This document shows, piece by piece, positions 25,558 through 33,446 of a DNA stretch of 64,000 nucleotides. Source of the stretch: Cytobacillus firmus DS1 (GTDB taxonomy: Bacteria > Bacillota > Bacilli > Bacillales > Cytobacillaceae). The stretch is taken from NCBI RefSeq assembly GCF_000565285.1, contig NZ_APVL01000001.1, positions 248,001 through 312,000 on the forward strand, in the 5' to 3' direction. The first letter of the stretch is position 1; every line of letters begins with the position of its first letter. The notes beneath the pieces are model-generated. The model saw only the letters and a list, made by a program, of their open reading frames with translations. It was not told the DNA's origin and made no database searches. Made by a program: the position numbers and the translations under genes.

Positions 25558-26338
25558 ACAAGATCATGAAATGTGCTTCAGTCTTTTAAAACAGCAGCCG
25601 GCTGAGAATCTGTTCATTATAGGAGATATTGAAGCATACGGCTATGAACAGGACTTTCAAAAGGTGTGGGGGGACTTTGGGAAAGACGGCAAATTAAAGG
25701 CTGTTTTATTAAAATATGAGGAAAATTTCATTCCATATGCAGCAGGAGACTTTCACGCCAAGGGATTTGCGGAGATAATGCTCGAGGACTCGAACTTTGG
25801 AATGATGTCCGGCCTAAAAGCTGTAACGGCGAAAATTGAACCTTATGTATCACATCGCATAAAAAGAAAACGGGAAACCTATTATGCAAAATGCAGAAAG
25901 TTAAATGTGGAAGGTGTTGAAGTATCAGCAGTGTGCAAGGCTGTTCCTGAAGATGCAGAACAGCTTGTGGAGCTTCTGAACAGTATTCCTGAATTCAGTG
26001 ATTCGGCCATTACGGTTGAAAGAAAGCGCAGGGGGCTAAAGGATGGCTCATCCCGGTCCTTTTTTATCAAAGAGGATGGAAAGATGGTCAGCACTGCTTC
26101 AACGACAGCTGAAAATTCCCTTTCAGCCATGGTTGTAGGCGTAGCAACAGACAGTGAATACAAGAAGAAGGGGTATGCCACGCAGTGCATGGTCAAGCTC
26201 TGCTGCCAGCTTCTTTCGGAAAATAAAGAGCTGTGCCTGTTTTATGATAACCCGGCAGCAGGTGCGATCTATAAACGCATCGGATTTGAAGATATAGGTT
26301 TTTGGATGATGTACACGATAGAGAAGAAAATGTCCTGA
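25538..26338 (+). CDS. GNAT family N-acetyltransferase
   Basis: About 266 residues. The C-terminal half is a GNAT domain with the acetyl-CoA loop in VATDSEYKKKGYATQCMVKL and the closing FYDNPAAGAIYKRIGFE. The N-terminal half (LTEQDHEMCFSLLKQQPAEN, FIIGDIEAYGY) is the companion domain seen in two-domain GNATs of the DUF4081/FR47 kind. A TTG at 25532 is an alternative start because AAGGGG at 25521 lies nearer to it. It is translationally coupled to the DinB gene. Confidence 0.8.
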   Translation: MIRQLTEQDHEMCFSLLKQQPAENLFIIGDIEAYGYEQDFQKVWGDFGKDGKLKAVLLKYEENFIPYAAGDFHAKGFAEIMLEDSNFGMMSGLKAVTAKIEPYVSHRIKRKRETYYAKCRKLNVEGVEVSAVCKAVPEDAEQLVELLNSIPEFSDSAITVERKRRGLKDGSSRSFFIKEDGKMVSTASTTAENSLSAMVVGVATDSEYKKKGYATQCMVKLCCQLLSENKELCLFYDNPAAGAIYKRIGFEDIGFWMMYTIEKKMS

Positions 26339-26472
26339 TAATCCAGGGCGTTTTTTTTTGTGGGGAAATTTTTAAAAAAACGTCAAATAGGACATATATC
26401 ACCGAATTAATTTTTATGCTTCCATAAAATAGGATTTGGGGGATTGTTGAATATTTTATGGGAGGGGAAGAA

Positions 26473-27024
26473 ATGTATCAGGTTATCGCCATGTATGCGA
26501 CTGTTTTCTTTGTTTTCCTGCTGGCGCTGGCTTTTGCGTTTGTTTACGGTGAATCCAAGCGCAGCGGTGAATATAGTGCCATTCAGGAAAGAGGATATAA
26601 AATAAGGAAATTCTATTTTCTCGGACTTATTGCAATTATGGCTTTTGCCACAATTATGACGCTTGGCAGGCTGCCGTATGACCGAAATCAGGCAGAAGCG
26701 GAAGGCATAATTGAAACTAAGGTAGTAAAGGTAACCGGAATCCAATATGCATGGGAGATGAGCGAGGAAAGATTCGAAGTTGGGGACAAAGTTCAATTTG
26801 ATGTGACGGCTTCGGATGTTACCCACGGTTTCGGATTATACAATGAAAAAATGGAGCTTGTCGCACAAACTCAGGCCATGCCTGAATATACAAATACCGT
26901 TTATTATACATTTGAAGAGCCAGGAACTTATCAGATATTATGTCTTGAATACTGTTCTACCGGCCATCATGTGATGGTCAAAGAAATTGTTGTCGAACCG
27001 GAAGGGGGAGCATCTGATGAATGA
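26473..27024 (+). CDS. CuA-containing subunit II of a haem-copper oxidoreductase (ba3 or sNOR type)
   Basis: About 183 residues with two N-terminal hydrophobic segments (residues ~1-25 and ~50-70) and an extracytoplasmic cupredoxin domain. All CuA ligands are present: H118 in DVTHGFG, then C157, E159, C161, H165 and M168 in CLEYCSTGHHVM. There is no cytochrome c domain, unlike caa3 subunit II. It receives electrons from a c-type cytochrome or possibly quinol and passes them to subunit I. The ATG at 26473 follows GGAGGGG; the ATG at 26458 lies before that site. It overlaps subunit I by 8 nt. Confidence 0.85.
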   Translation: MYQVIAMYATVFFVFLLALAFAFVYGESKRSGEYSAIQERGYKIRKFYFLGLIAIMAFATIMTLGRLPYDRNQAEAEGIIETKVVKVTGIQYAWEMSEERFEVGDKVQFDVTASDVTHGFGLYNEKMELVAQTQAMPEYTNTVYYTFEEPGTYQILCLEYCSTGHHVMVKEIVVEPEGGASDE

Positions 27025-28483
27025 AGCTATTCACCCTTTAGCCAGGAAAGCTGTGATATGGCACCTGGCAGTGACGGCACTTGTTATAATTCTTATGATG
27101 ATCTTTGGGGTTATTATGCTGATGAATCAGGGGGAAATGATCAGCATCACACCGCAGTGGTTTTATAAAATCATGACTGCGCACGGAACAGGCATGGTTG
27201 GCATCGCGGCATTGGGCGGAACGGCCATTCTTTGGTACTTCCTGTCTAAATACGTAAAGCTTAACCCTGCCATTCTCATTGTAAACTTTGTCCTTTTTTT
27301 ATCCGGAGTCACGATGGTCCTCATCTCGATTTTTGTCTTTGACTTTTCAGATGGGTGGACGTTCTTATATCCGCTTCCTGCTCAGTCAGCCAAAATGTAC
27401 GGGGCAGCAGGGGCAGTTTTCTTCTTATCTGGCATGCTAATTCTCGGCATTGGCTTTTTGCTTCTGTACATGTATCTGGCTGCAAGGCTGACAGCAGTTT
27501 ATGGTGGTCTCGGAAAGGCACTCGGATGGGATATCATTTTCAGGGGGAAGAAAGGATACGGGCCTCCTGCTGCTGTCGTGGCAACAGCCATGGTTATCAT
27601 CACCAACTCGACTGCACTGCTGGCAGGTGCCACGGTGCTGGCCGCATCATTGGTGAATATTATCAATCCGGCCATTACGATAGATCCGCTGCTTGCCAAG
27701 CATCTTACCTATGCGTTTGGCCATATCTTTGCCAACTGCACCATCTATATGGCTGTTATTGCTGTCTATGAAGTCCTTTCAGAATATACAAAACGGCCGT
27801 GGAAAGCTAACAAAGTCTTTTTAATTGCTTGGAACTGCTCAACCCTTTTTACCTTAATGATTTATACGCACCATTTACTCATGGACTTTGCAGTGCCAAA
27901 ATGGATGCTTATCATCGGGCAGGTGTTTTCCTATGCAAACGGCTTGCCCGTTATGGTCGTTACGGCCTACGGCGCGCTGATGATTGTCTACCGCTCGAGG
28001 ATGAAATGGGACTTTGCCTCAAGCCTGTTTTTCCTTTCCATGTTCGGATGGGTTGCAGGAGCAATTCCGGCCATCATTGATGCCACTATTGTTGTCAATC
28101 ATGTGATGCATAACACGAAATGGGTTCCGGGCCATTTCCATACGTATATGGGTATGGGTGTAGTCGCCATGATTATCGGATTTATGTATTATTTCAATAA
28201 AACCGAAGGCAATCAGCAGCACAGGGGAATCGATACATTCACCATTGCACTCTATTTTGCGTTTTTTACGGGTCTGGTGGGATCTTTCCTTTATGCAGGC
28301 GGAATCAGTGCACCAAGAAGATGGGCGGAGCACCTGCCGCAATGGGTGCTGTCCGATCAGGTTGGCGCCGTCAGCGGAATCTTTATCGTTCTGGCTGCGA
28401 TCATCTTCACCGCAAGGTTTTTTGCCGGATTAAGAAGCGTTGGCACAAACGTTCCATACAACAAAAACTCAGCTGCTGGATGA
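27017..28483 (+). CDS. Haem-copper oxidoreductase subunit I, annotated type b(o/a)3, possibly an NO reductase
   Basis: About 488 residues and some twelve or more membrane segments. The low-spin haem ligand is H56 (MTAHGTGM), the metal-B ligands are H236 and H285-H286 (YTHHLLMDF), and H373/H375 in PGHFHTYMG bind the haems. At the position four residues after H236, where oxidases have the cross-linked tyrosine (HPxVY), this protein has N240 (GHIFANCT). That loss argues against an ordinary oxygen reductase and towards the CuA-linked NO reductase group (Bacillus CuANOR/sNOR). It forms a two-gene unit with subunit II, with an overlap of 8 nt. No assembly or nitrite-reductase genes are adjacent. 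Oxidase function cannot be excluded. Confidence 0.85.
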   Translation: MNEAIHPLARKAVIWHLAVTALVIILMMIFGVIMLMNQGEMISITPQWFYKIMTAHGTGMVGIAALGGTAILWYFLSKYVKLNPAILIVNFVLFLSGVTMVLISIFVFDFSDGWTFLYPLPAQSAKMYGAAGAVFFLSGMLILGIGFLLLYMYLAARLTAVYGGLGKALGWDIIFRGKKGYGPPAAVVATAMVIITNSTALLAGATVLAASLVNIINPAITIDPLLAKHLTYAFGHIFANCTIYMAVIAVYEVLSEYTKRPWKANKVFLIAWNCSTLFTLMIYTHHLLMDFAVPKWMLIIGQVFSYANGLPVMVVTAYGALMIVYRSRMKWDFASSLFFLSMFGWVAGAIPAIIDATIVVNHVMHNTKWVPGHFHTYMGMGVVAMIIGFMYYFNKTEGNQQHRGIDTFTIALYFAFFTGLVGSFLYAGGISAPRRWAEHLPQWVLSDQVGAVSGIFIVLAAIIFTARFFAGLRSVGTNVPYNKNSAAG

Positions 28484-28494
28484 AAATTAAAAAC

Positions 28495-28528
28495 TCTGGA
28501 GAAAATATTCTCCGGGGTTTTTTGCGGT
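28495..28528 (+). terminator. Terminator of the haem-copper operon
   Basis: GGAGAA and TTCTCC form a stem with GGGGTTTTTT on its 3' side. Confidence 0.75.
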
Positions 28529-28702
28529 AAAGCAATACTCAGAAATTCTAAAAATAGATTGCGGAAATCTATTTCCGATCTTCTGCAACATTGTCACCCT
28601 GGCATGCCTTAACTAATGCATTCTCTTTATGTCTGCTGGCAGCTTTTAAAGCCGGGAAGCAGCAATATTTTTCAGAACAGCGTCCGCTTAAAAGGAAATG
28701 CC

Positions 28703-28722
28703 GATCCTAAAGGACCGGCACT
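28703..28722 (-). terminator. Terminator of the CaCA gene
   Basis: GCCGATCC and GGACCGGC flank TAAA just downstream of the minus-strand stop. The remaining 28529-28702 gap shows only a small ATAGATT...AATCTAT hairpin and no gene. Confidence 0.55.
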
Positions 28723-28726
28723 GTTA

Positions 28727-29683
28727 TTAATTACGCATAATGATATAAATCAAATACATAATGTAAGAGGCTGCGAGAAAGCCACCCTCATATTTTCCAA
28801 CAGCATAATGACTTCTTGAGAAGATAAGGAGCACAAATGTAATTAAAATTAAAATCGTAATATCGACGAACATTTTAGGATCTACCGGAAGCGGCGATAT
28901 GGCAGCCGATGCCCCAAGGACAAACAGAATGTTGAAGATATTGCTCCCGACAATATTTCCTAAAGCAATTTCGCTCTCTTTTTTTATGGCTGCAGCGACT
29001 GAAGTTACCAGTTCCGGAAGAGACGTACCGATGGCTACAATCGTTAAGCCGGCCAATGTTTCGCTCATCCCCAATGCTAAAGCAATTTCTGTACTGCTTT
29101 TAACAACCAGGTCACCGCCAAAAATAATGGCAGCCAATCCGGCAATCGTCAAAAGACTTTGCTTTGTCCATTGGGCAGTACTTGTTTTGACAGGGTCAGA
29201 CACTGTGCTGTTTCGGCTCTCCCGGGCCACTTCAAATAAGTAGTACATGAATACAGCAAATATCAGCAGCAGCACAAGGCCATCACTGCGTGAAACCACA
29301 TTGCTTTTGATAGAGTCAAGATATGTATCACTGATGAAAATCATAAGTGCGGCCGTGGCAAGCAAAGTGAAGGGAATCTCCTTGCGGATGGTTGCACTTT
29401 CAACTTTTAGAGGGAAAATCATGGCAGTCACACCGACCACCAGCGTGATATTAAAGATATTACTGCCGACAACATTTCCTATAGCCACATCCGCATTTCC
29501 ATCCAGCGCAGCCAGAATGCTGACAGTGGCTTCAGGTGAACTCGTTCCAAATGCAACGATTGTCAGCCCGACCAGCAGCGGGGAAATCTTTAGAAACCCC
29601 GCAATTTTTGAAGCGCCATCCACAAAAAAGTTTGCTCCTGCAATCAATAAAGAAAATCCAATAATTAAAAGTAAATATGACAC
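28727..29683 (-). CDS. Calcium/sodium antiporter (CaCA family, YrbG-like)
   Basis: 318 residues and about ten membrane segments made of two inverted repeats. Each half has the alpha-repeat: AFGTSSPEATVSILAAL with GNVVGSNIFN, and AIGTSLPELVTSVAAA with GNIVGSNIFN. The two acidic residues in these repeats coordinate the transported cation. It exchanges calcium (or another divalent ion) for sodium or potassium at the cytoplasmic membrane. It starts at GTG 29683, 8 nt after GAGGTGAT. It is the distal gene of no obvious operon; the upstream minus-strand gene is the DUF3784-like protein. Confidence 0.9.
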   Translation of the reverse strand: MSYLLLIIGFSLLIAGANFFVDGASKIAGFLKISPLLVGLTIVAFGTSSPEATVSILAALDGNADVAIGNVVGSNIFNITLVVGVTAMIFPLKVESATIRKEIPFTLLATAALMIFISDTYLDSIKSNVVSRSDGLVLLLIFAVFMYYLFEVARESRNSTVSDPVKTSTAQWTKQSLLTIAGLAAIIFGGDLVVKSSTEIALALGMSETLAGLTIVAIGTSLPELVTSVAAAIKKESEIALGNIVGSNIFNILFVLGASAAISPLPVDPKMFVDITILILITFVLLIFSRSHYAVGKYEGGFLAASYIMYLIYIIMRN

Positions 29684-29764
29684 TTTTACAAATCACCTCT
29701 GTTTTTACTTTGATTAACCAATTATGGCTTTAATTAAAAGCCGGGACTATTTTGCCGGACCGCT

Positions 29765-30493
29765 TCATTTGATTTCCGCTTCTTCTTTCAATACCTTATA
29801 CCAGCTCTCAGTTTCTGCAGAATCTTTGCTGTTCACAAAGATCTGCTCATCTTTAAGCTCAATGTACAGAATCGGCGTATTGCCTTTCTGGATGAATAAT
29901 AAGCAGCTGCCATAGCCAGTCACTTTAAAATGCCCCTGTGAAAGGGCAGGGAGGCCAATTCCATTCTGCTTCCAGGTTACCTCAGGGATTTTCTCCAATA
30001 ATTGAACAGACAGAATATCCCGATAAGCCCATTCGTCTCCGTACATTCCGGTGATTTCAAATGAATCCTCTGCTAATGCCATTTCATAGCCTTTATGGCT
30101 GTAGACAGTCAGGTAAATGAGAGGGCCAAGCGTCACGATAAAAAGAATGAGAGCGATAATATAACTTCGTTTTCTCTTAGCCGGGACTTCATATCTGGAT
30201 AAATAGATGAATCCTCCAAGCAAAACAACCAGCATAAAGCCGAATTGCACTTCCGCGGCGAATCTGAATCCTGTAAACGATAAAGGCAGAAGGACCAGCA
30301 TCCCGATAGCGGTGCCAATGAGCAGAATGCCGGTTTTTTGCGGATAACCGCTTTTAATTAACTGTTCTTTTTCGATCTCTGGCCGCGAGGCGAAACCGGA
30401 AATGAGCCAGTAAGCTTTTTTGACTCGTACAGCCCATCCCAGAACCAGGAAGAGCAGGATCACAGAAATCTGTGTAATGACAAGTCCAATCAT
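29765..30493 (-). CDS. DUF3784-like membrane protein with PH-like domain
   Basis: 242 residues. Four hydrophobic segments lie in the first ~130 residues, beginning with a DUF3784-like pattern (GWAVRVKKAYWLISGF). The C-terminal ~100 residues (YEMALAEDSFEITGMYGDEW onward, split by the turn) resemble a bacterial PH domain. Such proteins are common in Firmicutes and have no known role. AGGAGG precedes the ATG. Confidence 0.65.
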   Translation of the reverse strand: MIGLVITQISVILLFLVLGWAVRVKKAYWLISGFASRPEIEKEQLIKSGYPQKTGILLIGTAIGMLVLLPLSFTGFRFAAEVQFGFMLVVLLGGFIYLSRYEVPAKRKRSYIIALILFIVTLGPLIYLTVYSHKGYEMALAEDSFEITGMYGDEWAYRDILSVQLLEKIPEVTWKQNGIGLPALSQGHFKVTGYGSCLLFIQKGNTPILYIELKDEQIFVNSKDSAETESWYKVLKEEAEIK

Positions 30494-30607
30494 GGCAAAA
30501 ACCTCCTTGTTATTCTTTACGGATAAGTCCGACGTATTGTTTCGTTTTTGGTATAATAATAAAAGAGTTTCTTTTAATAATGTATTGGAATAAAAGGAGG
30601 CACATCC

Positions 30608-30832
30608 TTGAAAAACAAAAATATTTTATTTTATATATTAGTCACGCTTTTGATCACTACTGTTGCCAGCATTGTCATGGGCTACCACAATTTCGGCTTT
30701 GGGGTAGGCTTTCTGTTCGCATTTTTGTCTCTTTCCACAGGATATTTCTATTCCATGAAAAACCGTGAATACATGCATCAGAATTACCATGCCGACTATG
30801 TGGATCGCTTAAAAAATAATAAAAAAATCTAA
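30608..30832 (+). CDS. Small two-TM membrane protein of unknown function
   Basis: 74 residues with two membrane segments (ILFYILVTLLITTVASIVMG and FGVGFLFAFLSLSTGYFY) and a charged C-terminal tail. TTG 30608 has AAGGAGG 7 nt upstream, a strong indication that it is translated. I do not recognise the family. Confidence 0.65.
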   Translation: MKNKNILFYILVTLLITTVASIVMGYHNFGFGVGFLFAFLSLSTGYFYSMKNREYMHQNYHADYVDRLKNNKKI

Positions 30833-30901
30833 GAGCGGTTCCGCTGGTATTCAGCACTCCTCTAATATATGCTTAATTTAAAATAATAGAGGAGGCTGGC
30901 C

Positions 30902-31510
30902 ATGAAAAACCAGGAAAAGATGGGATTGCTTCTGGATGTGGAGACGACAGGTCTTGGACCAAATTCCGATGAAATCATCGAACTCGCATTAAAGCTGTTT
31001 TCCTACCGTGCGGATACGGGTGAGATCCTTGATATAAAAGAGAAAGCTGCATTCCTGCGGGAGCCCGTCAGCAAATCGGCCAAAAACAATTACAGCCGCG
31101 CTTTCAGGGTTCACGGGATTCCTTATGAAGCTGTCAGCGGAAAAAGTTTTGATGATATCAAAATAAAAAAATACTTCTTTCATGCTGATTCTGTTTTCGC
31201 TCATAATGCATCCTTTGACCGCAGCTTTTTGTACCGGATGTATCCTGAAGATATTAACGAATTAAAATGGTATTGCACGATGAGAAGTGTTCCATGGAAA
31301 GAATACGGCTTTACAGACAGCAAGCTGCTGACGCTTCTTCAATCCCACCGGATTGCAGACAGCCAGACACACCGCGCTATGGATGATATTACATACCTCT
31401 TGGAACTGCTGAAAAAAACAAATCCGGCCGGTGATTTCTATATGCGTGATGTTCTGGCAAAAGGCCCGATGAGAAAATACCAGCCAGCAGCCCAGGGCCG
31501 GCTCGGTTAA
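30902..31510 (+). CDS. DnaQ-like 3'-5' exonuclease
   Basis: 202 residues of the DEDDh exonuclease fold. ExoI is LLLDVETTGLGPNSDEIIEL, ExoII is FAHNASFDRSFL and ExoIII is HRAMDDITYLLELL with the catalytic histidine. Stand-alone proteins of this type act in repair or RNA/DNA 3'-end trimming; the sequence does not tell which. GAGGAGG precedes the ATG, and a terminator follows. Confidence 0.82.
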   Translation: MKNQEKMGLLLDVETTGLGPNSDEIIELALKLFSYRADTGEILDIKEKAAFLREPVSKSAKNNYSRAFRVHGIPYEAVSGKSFDDIKIKKYFFHADSVFAHNASFDRSFLYRMYPEDINELKWYCTMRSVPWKEYGFTDSKLLTLLQSHRIADSQTHRAMDDITYLLELLKKTNPAGDFYMRDVLAKGPMRKYQPAAQGRLG

Positions 31511-31519
31511 AAATCTATA

Positions 31520-31547
31520 CAGAAAAGAGTGCACACAGGCACTCTTT
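31520..31547 (+). terminator. Terminator of the exonuclease gene
   Basis: AGAGTGC and GCACTCT flank ACACAG and precede TTTTTCT. Confidence 0.8.
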
Positions 31548-31549
31548 TT

Positions 31550-32803
31550 CTAATCATTCTTCAGTAAAGGCAGTATGATGTTCACTGTCGTCCCCTTGCC
31601 GATTTCGCTATCATACTCAATCGTTCCCTGCATTTCACGGATGATTTTGTTCGTAACCATGCTCCCCAGGCCTGTTCCCTTTGTTTTCGTGGTGTAAAAA
31701 GGCAGACCGATATTTTGTAATTGCTCGGATGTCATGCCCCGCCCATTATCCGCAATCGTTAATTTAACGGTATTAAGAAAATAATCTGCTGAAGTATCGA
31801 TAGAGATTCTTCCTTTTTCCTGAACCGATTCAATTCCATTCTTGATCACGTTCATGATGGCCTGTTTTAGGTGGTCTTCATCACCCCTCACATAAAATGG
31901 CCCTTTATTCCCGTACTCAATCACAACATTTGAATAAGAGGCAAGCGGCCTCATGAGCAGGACGCAATCCTGAATCACCTCATGCAGGGGGACATTAGCC
32001 AGATGAAACTGTTCGGGTTTTGAGACTTTAAGATAGTTGGTAATGATGCTGTTTGTGCGATCCAGTTCTTCAATTATAAGAGGGGAGAACTTTTTAAAGT
32101 TCTCATCCGCCGTATCCTTGCTCAAATATTGAATGAATCCCCTCACAGTAGATAAAGGATTTCTGATTTCATGAGCAATCGAAGCTGCCAGCTGGCCTAC
32201 CATTGTCAGCTTATCCATATACACCATTTCACTGATCTGTTTATTCGTTCTGAACAGACTCTCAATTATAAGTATTAGAGCAATAAATGTCAGGTAAAAT
32301 GCTGCGAAGTAGGTCAGATAAAAAAAAGTGTCCAGAAACATCACGGCTGTCGCAAGGATCGATATATACAGGTAAAAATAAAAAAAGAGAATAAGTGAAC
32401 CAGTTATCACCCGGTGTTTGGAATTAAGAAACACTCTTCTTAGGGAAAATGTAACTACAAAAGATAAAATAGAAACCAAAATTCCAATATAAATAAACTG
32501 GCCGCCTATTACATAACGGGTAATGACGGTACTCAGCATCACGATGGATCCCGGCAGCCATCCTGCATAAAGCGTCACAATCATGATCGCAGCCATGCGC
32601 AAATCAAAATGGGTTTCCCCAAGTGTTTCAATGGGGTAAAACATACACAGAAGTGCCCCGAATGAGCCAAGCAGGCCGTATATCAATTTTTGCATAAAGG
32701 TAAGAGGGGCCTTTGTCTGATAGGGAAAAAACAAATTTCCGTTAAACGTAAATGAGAATAGTATCGTAATATTTACCAGTAAAGGTTTAATCAGTGTAAC
32801 CAA
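31550..32803 (-). CDS. Sporulation-type sensor histidine kinase (KinB-like, orphan)
   Basis: 417 residues. The N-terminal ~190 hold about six membrane segments with the LYT-like signature HFDLRMAAIMIVTLYAGWLPG. The phospho-acceptor is in SIAHEIRNPLSTVRGFIQYL, and the ATPase domain contains MNVIKNGIESV, DNGRGM and TKGTGLGSMV. As with the kinase at 18213, there is no paired regulator, which suggests input to the Spo0F phosphorelay. TTG 32803 has GGAGGAG upstream. It shares a minus-strand block with ywbE but is separated from it by 39 nt. Confidence 0.83.
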   Translation of the reverse strand: MVTLIKPLLVNITILFSFTFNGNLFFPYQTKAPLTFMQKLIYGLLGSFGALLCMFYPIETLGETHFDLRMAAIMIVTLYAGWLPGSIVMLSTVITRYVIGGQFIYIGILVSILSFVVTFSLRRVFLNSKHRVITGSLILFFYFYLYISILATAVMFLDTFFYLTYFAAFYLTFIALILIIESLFRTNKQISEMVYMDKLTMVGQLAASIAHEIRNPLSTVRGFIQYLSKDTADENFKKFSPLIIEELDRTNSIITNYLKVSKPEQFHLANVPLHEVIQDCVLLMRPLASYSNVVIEYGNKGPFYVRGDEDHLKQAIMNVIKNGIESVQEKGRISIDTSADYFLNTVKLTIADNGRGMTSEQLQNIGLPFYTTKTKGTGLGSMVTNKIIREMQGTIEYDSEIGKGTTVNIILPLLKND

Positions 32804-32842
32804 TAGTCTCCTCCGTGAGTGATCAAAATAAAAGGCCGCTCC

Positions 32843-33040
32843 TTAAGGGCGCAGGATTTGTTTGACCCGGCCCACCTGCCCATCTTCAAGCCTTACTTTA
32901 ATGCCATGCGGATGGGAAGAGGCCTTCGTTAAAATGTCTTTCACGATTCCTTCTGTCAGTGCACCTGTCCGCTGATCTTTTTTTAGAACGATCTTCACCT
33001 TTAATCCTGGCGCAATGGCAGCTCGATTTTGGCCTTCCAT
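32843..33040 (-). CDS. ywbE: YwbE family protein
   Basis: 65 residues matching the YwbE family: PGLKVKIVLKKDQRTGALTE followed by GIVKDILTKASSHPHGIKVR and a terminal GRVKQIL. It is a small basic KOW/OB-like protein of unknown function, conserved across many bacteria. Its ATG overlaps the TAA of the upstream small gene (TAATG), implying coupled translation. Confidence 0.88.
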   Translation of the reverse strand: MEGQNRAAIAPGLKVKIVLKKDQRTGALTEGIVKDILTKASSHPHGIKVRLEDGQVGRVKQILRP

Positions 33041-33228
33041 TAGACACCCGTCCGTTTCCGCTGATTATTGGTCTTCTTAGTTTGCTGGCTTTTCAGCGCT
33101 TTCGTGGATTTAACCGGGGCATTATTGAACGTTCCGCCTGACTGACCCTGCTTTTTATTCATAAGCTGCTGTTTCATTGCTTCTTTAAGGCTGATTTTTT
33201 TTGGTGTATTATCTTCTATATTAGTCAT
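33040..33228 (-). CDS. Small basic protein of unknown function, coupled to ywbE
   Basis: 62 residues, strongly basic and low in complexity (KKISLKEAMKQQLMNKKQGQ, then a K/Q/T-rich tail ending NNQRKRTGV). It is probably disordered and nucleic-acid or ribosome binding. GGAGA precedes the ATG and the stop overlaps the ywbE start. I do not recognise the family. Confidence 0.6.
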   Translation of the reverse strand: MTNIEDNTPKKISLKEAMKQQLMNKKQGQSGGTFNNAPVKSTKALKSQQTKKTNNQRKRTGV

Positions 33229-33446
33229 GTTAAAGTCTCCTTTATTTACATATCCCTCTATTATAAATCATTAACCTATTAAAAGAAATTTCTCAGAGAA
33301 ATAATCTTTTCACCTGTAACTTTTCTGAAAAATAAGTCTTTAGAATCACGCTATTTTCTATCAAACCATACCTTCCTCCTATTTTGAAAATACTGAATAT
33401 TTTGTAATATTTAGATTATAGAAATAGATTATAGGGAGTGAGTTCA

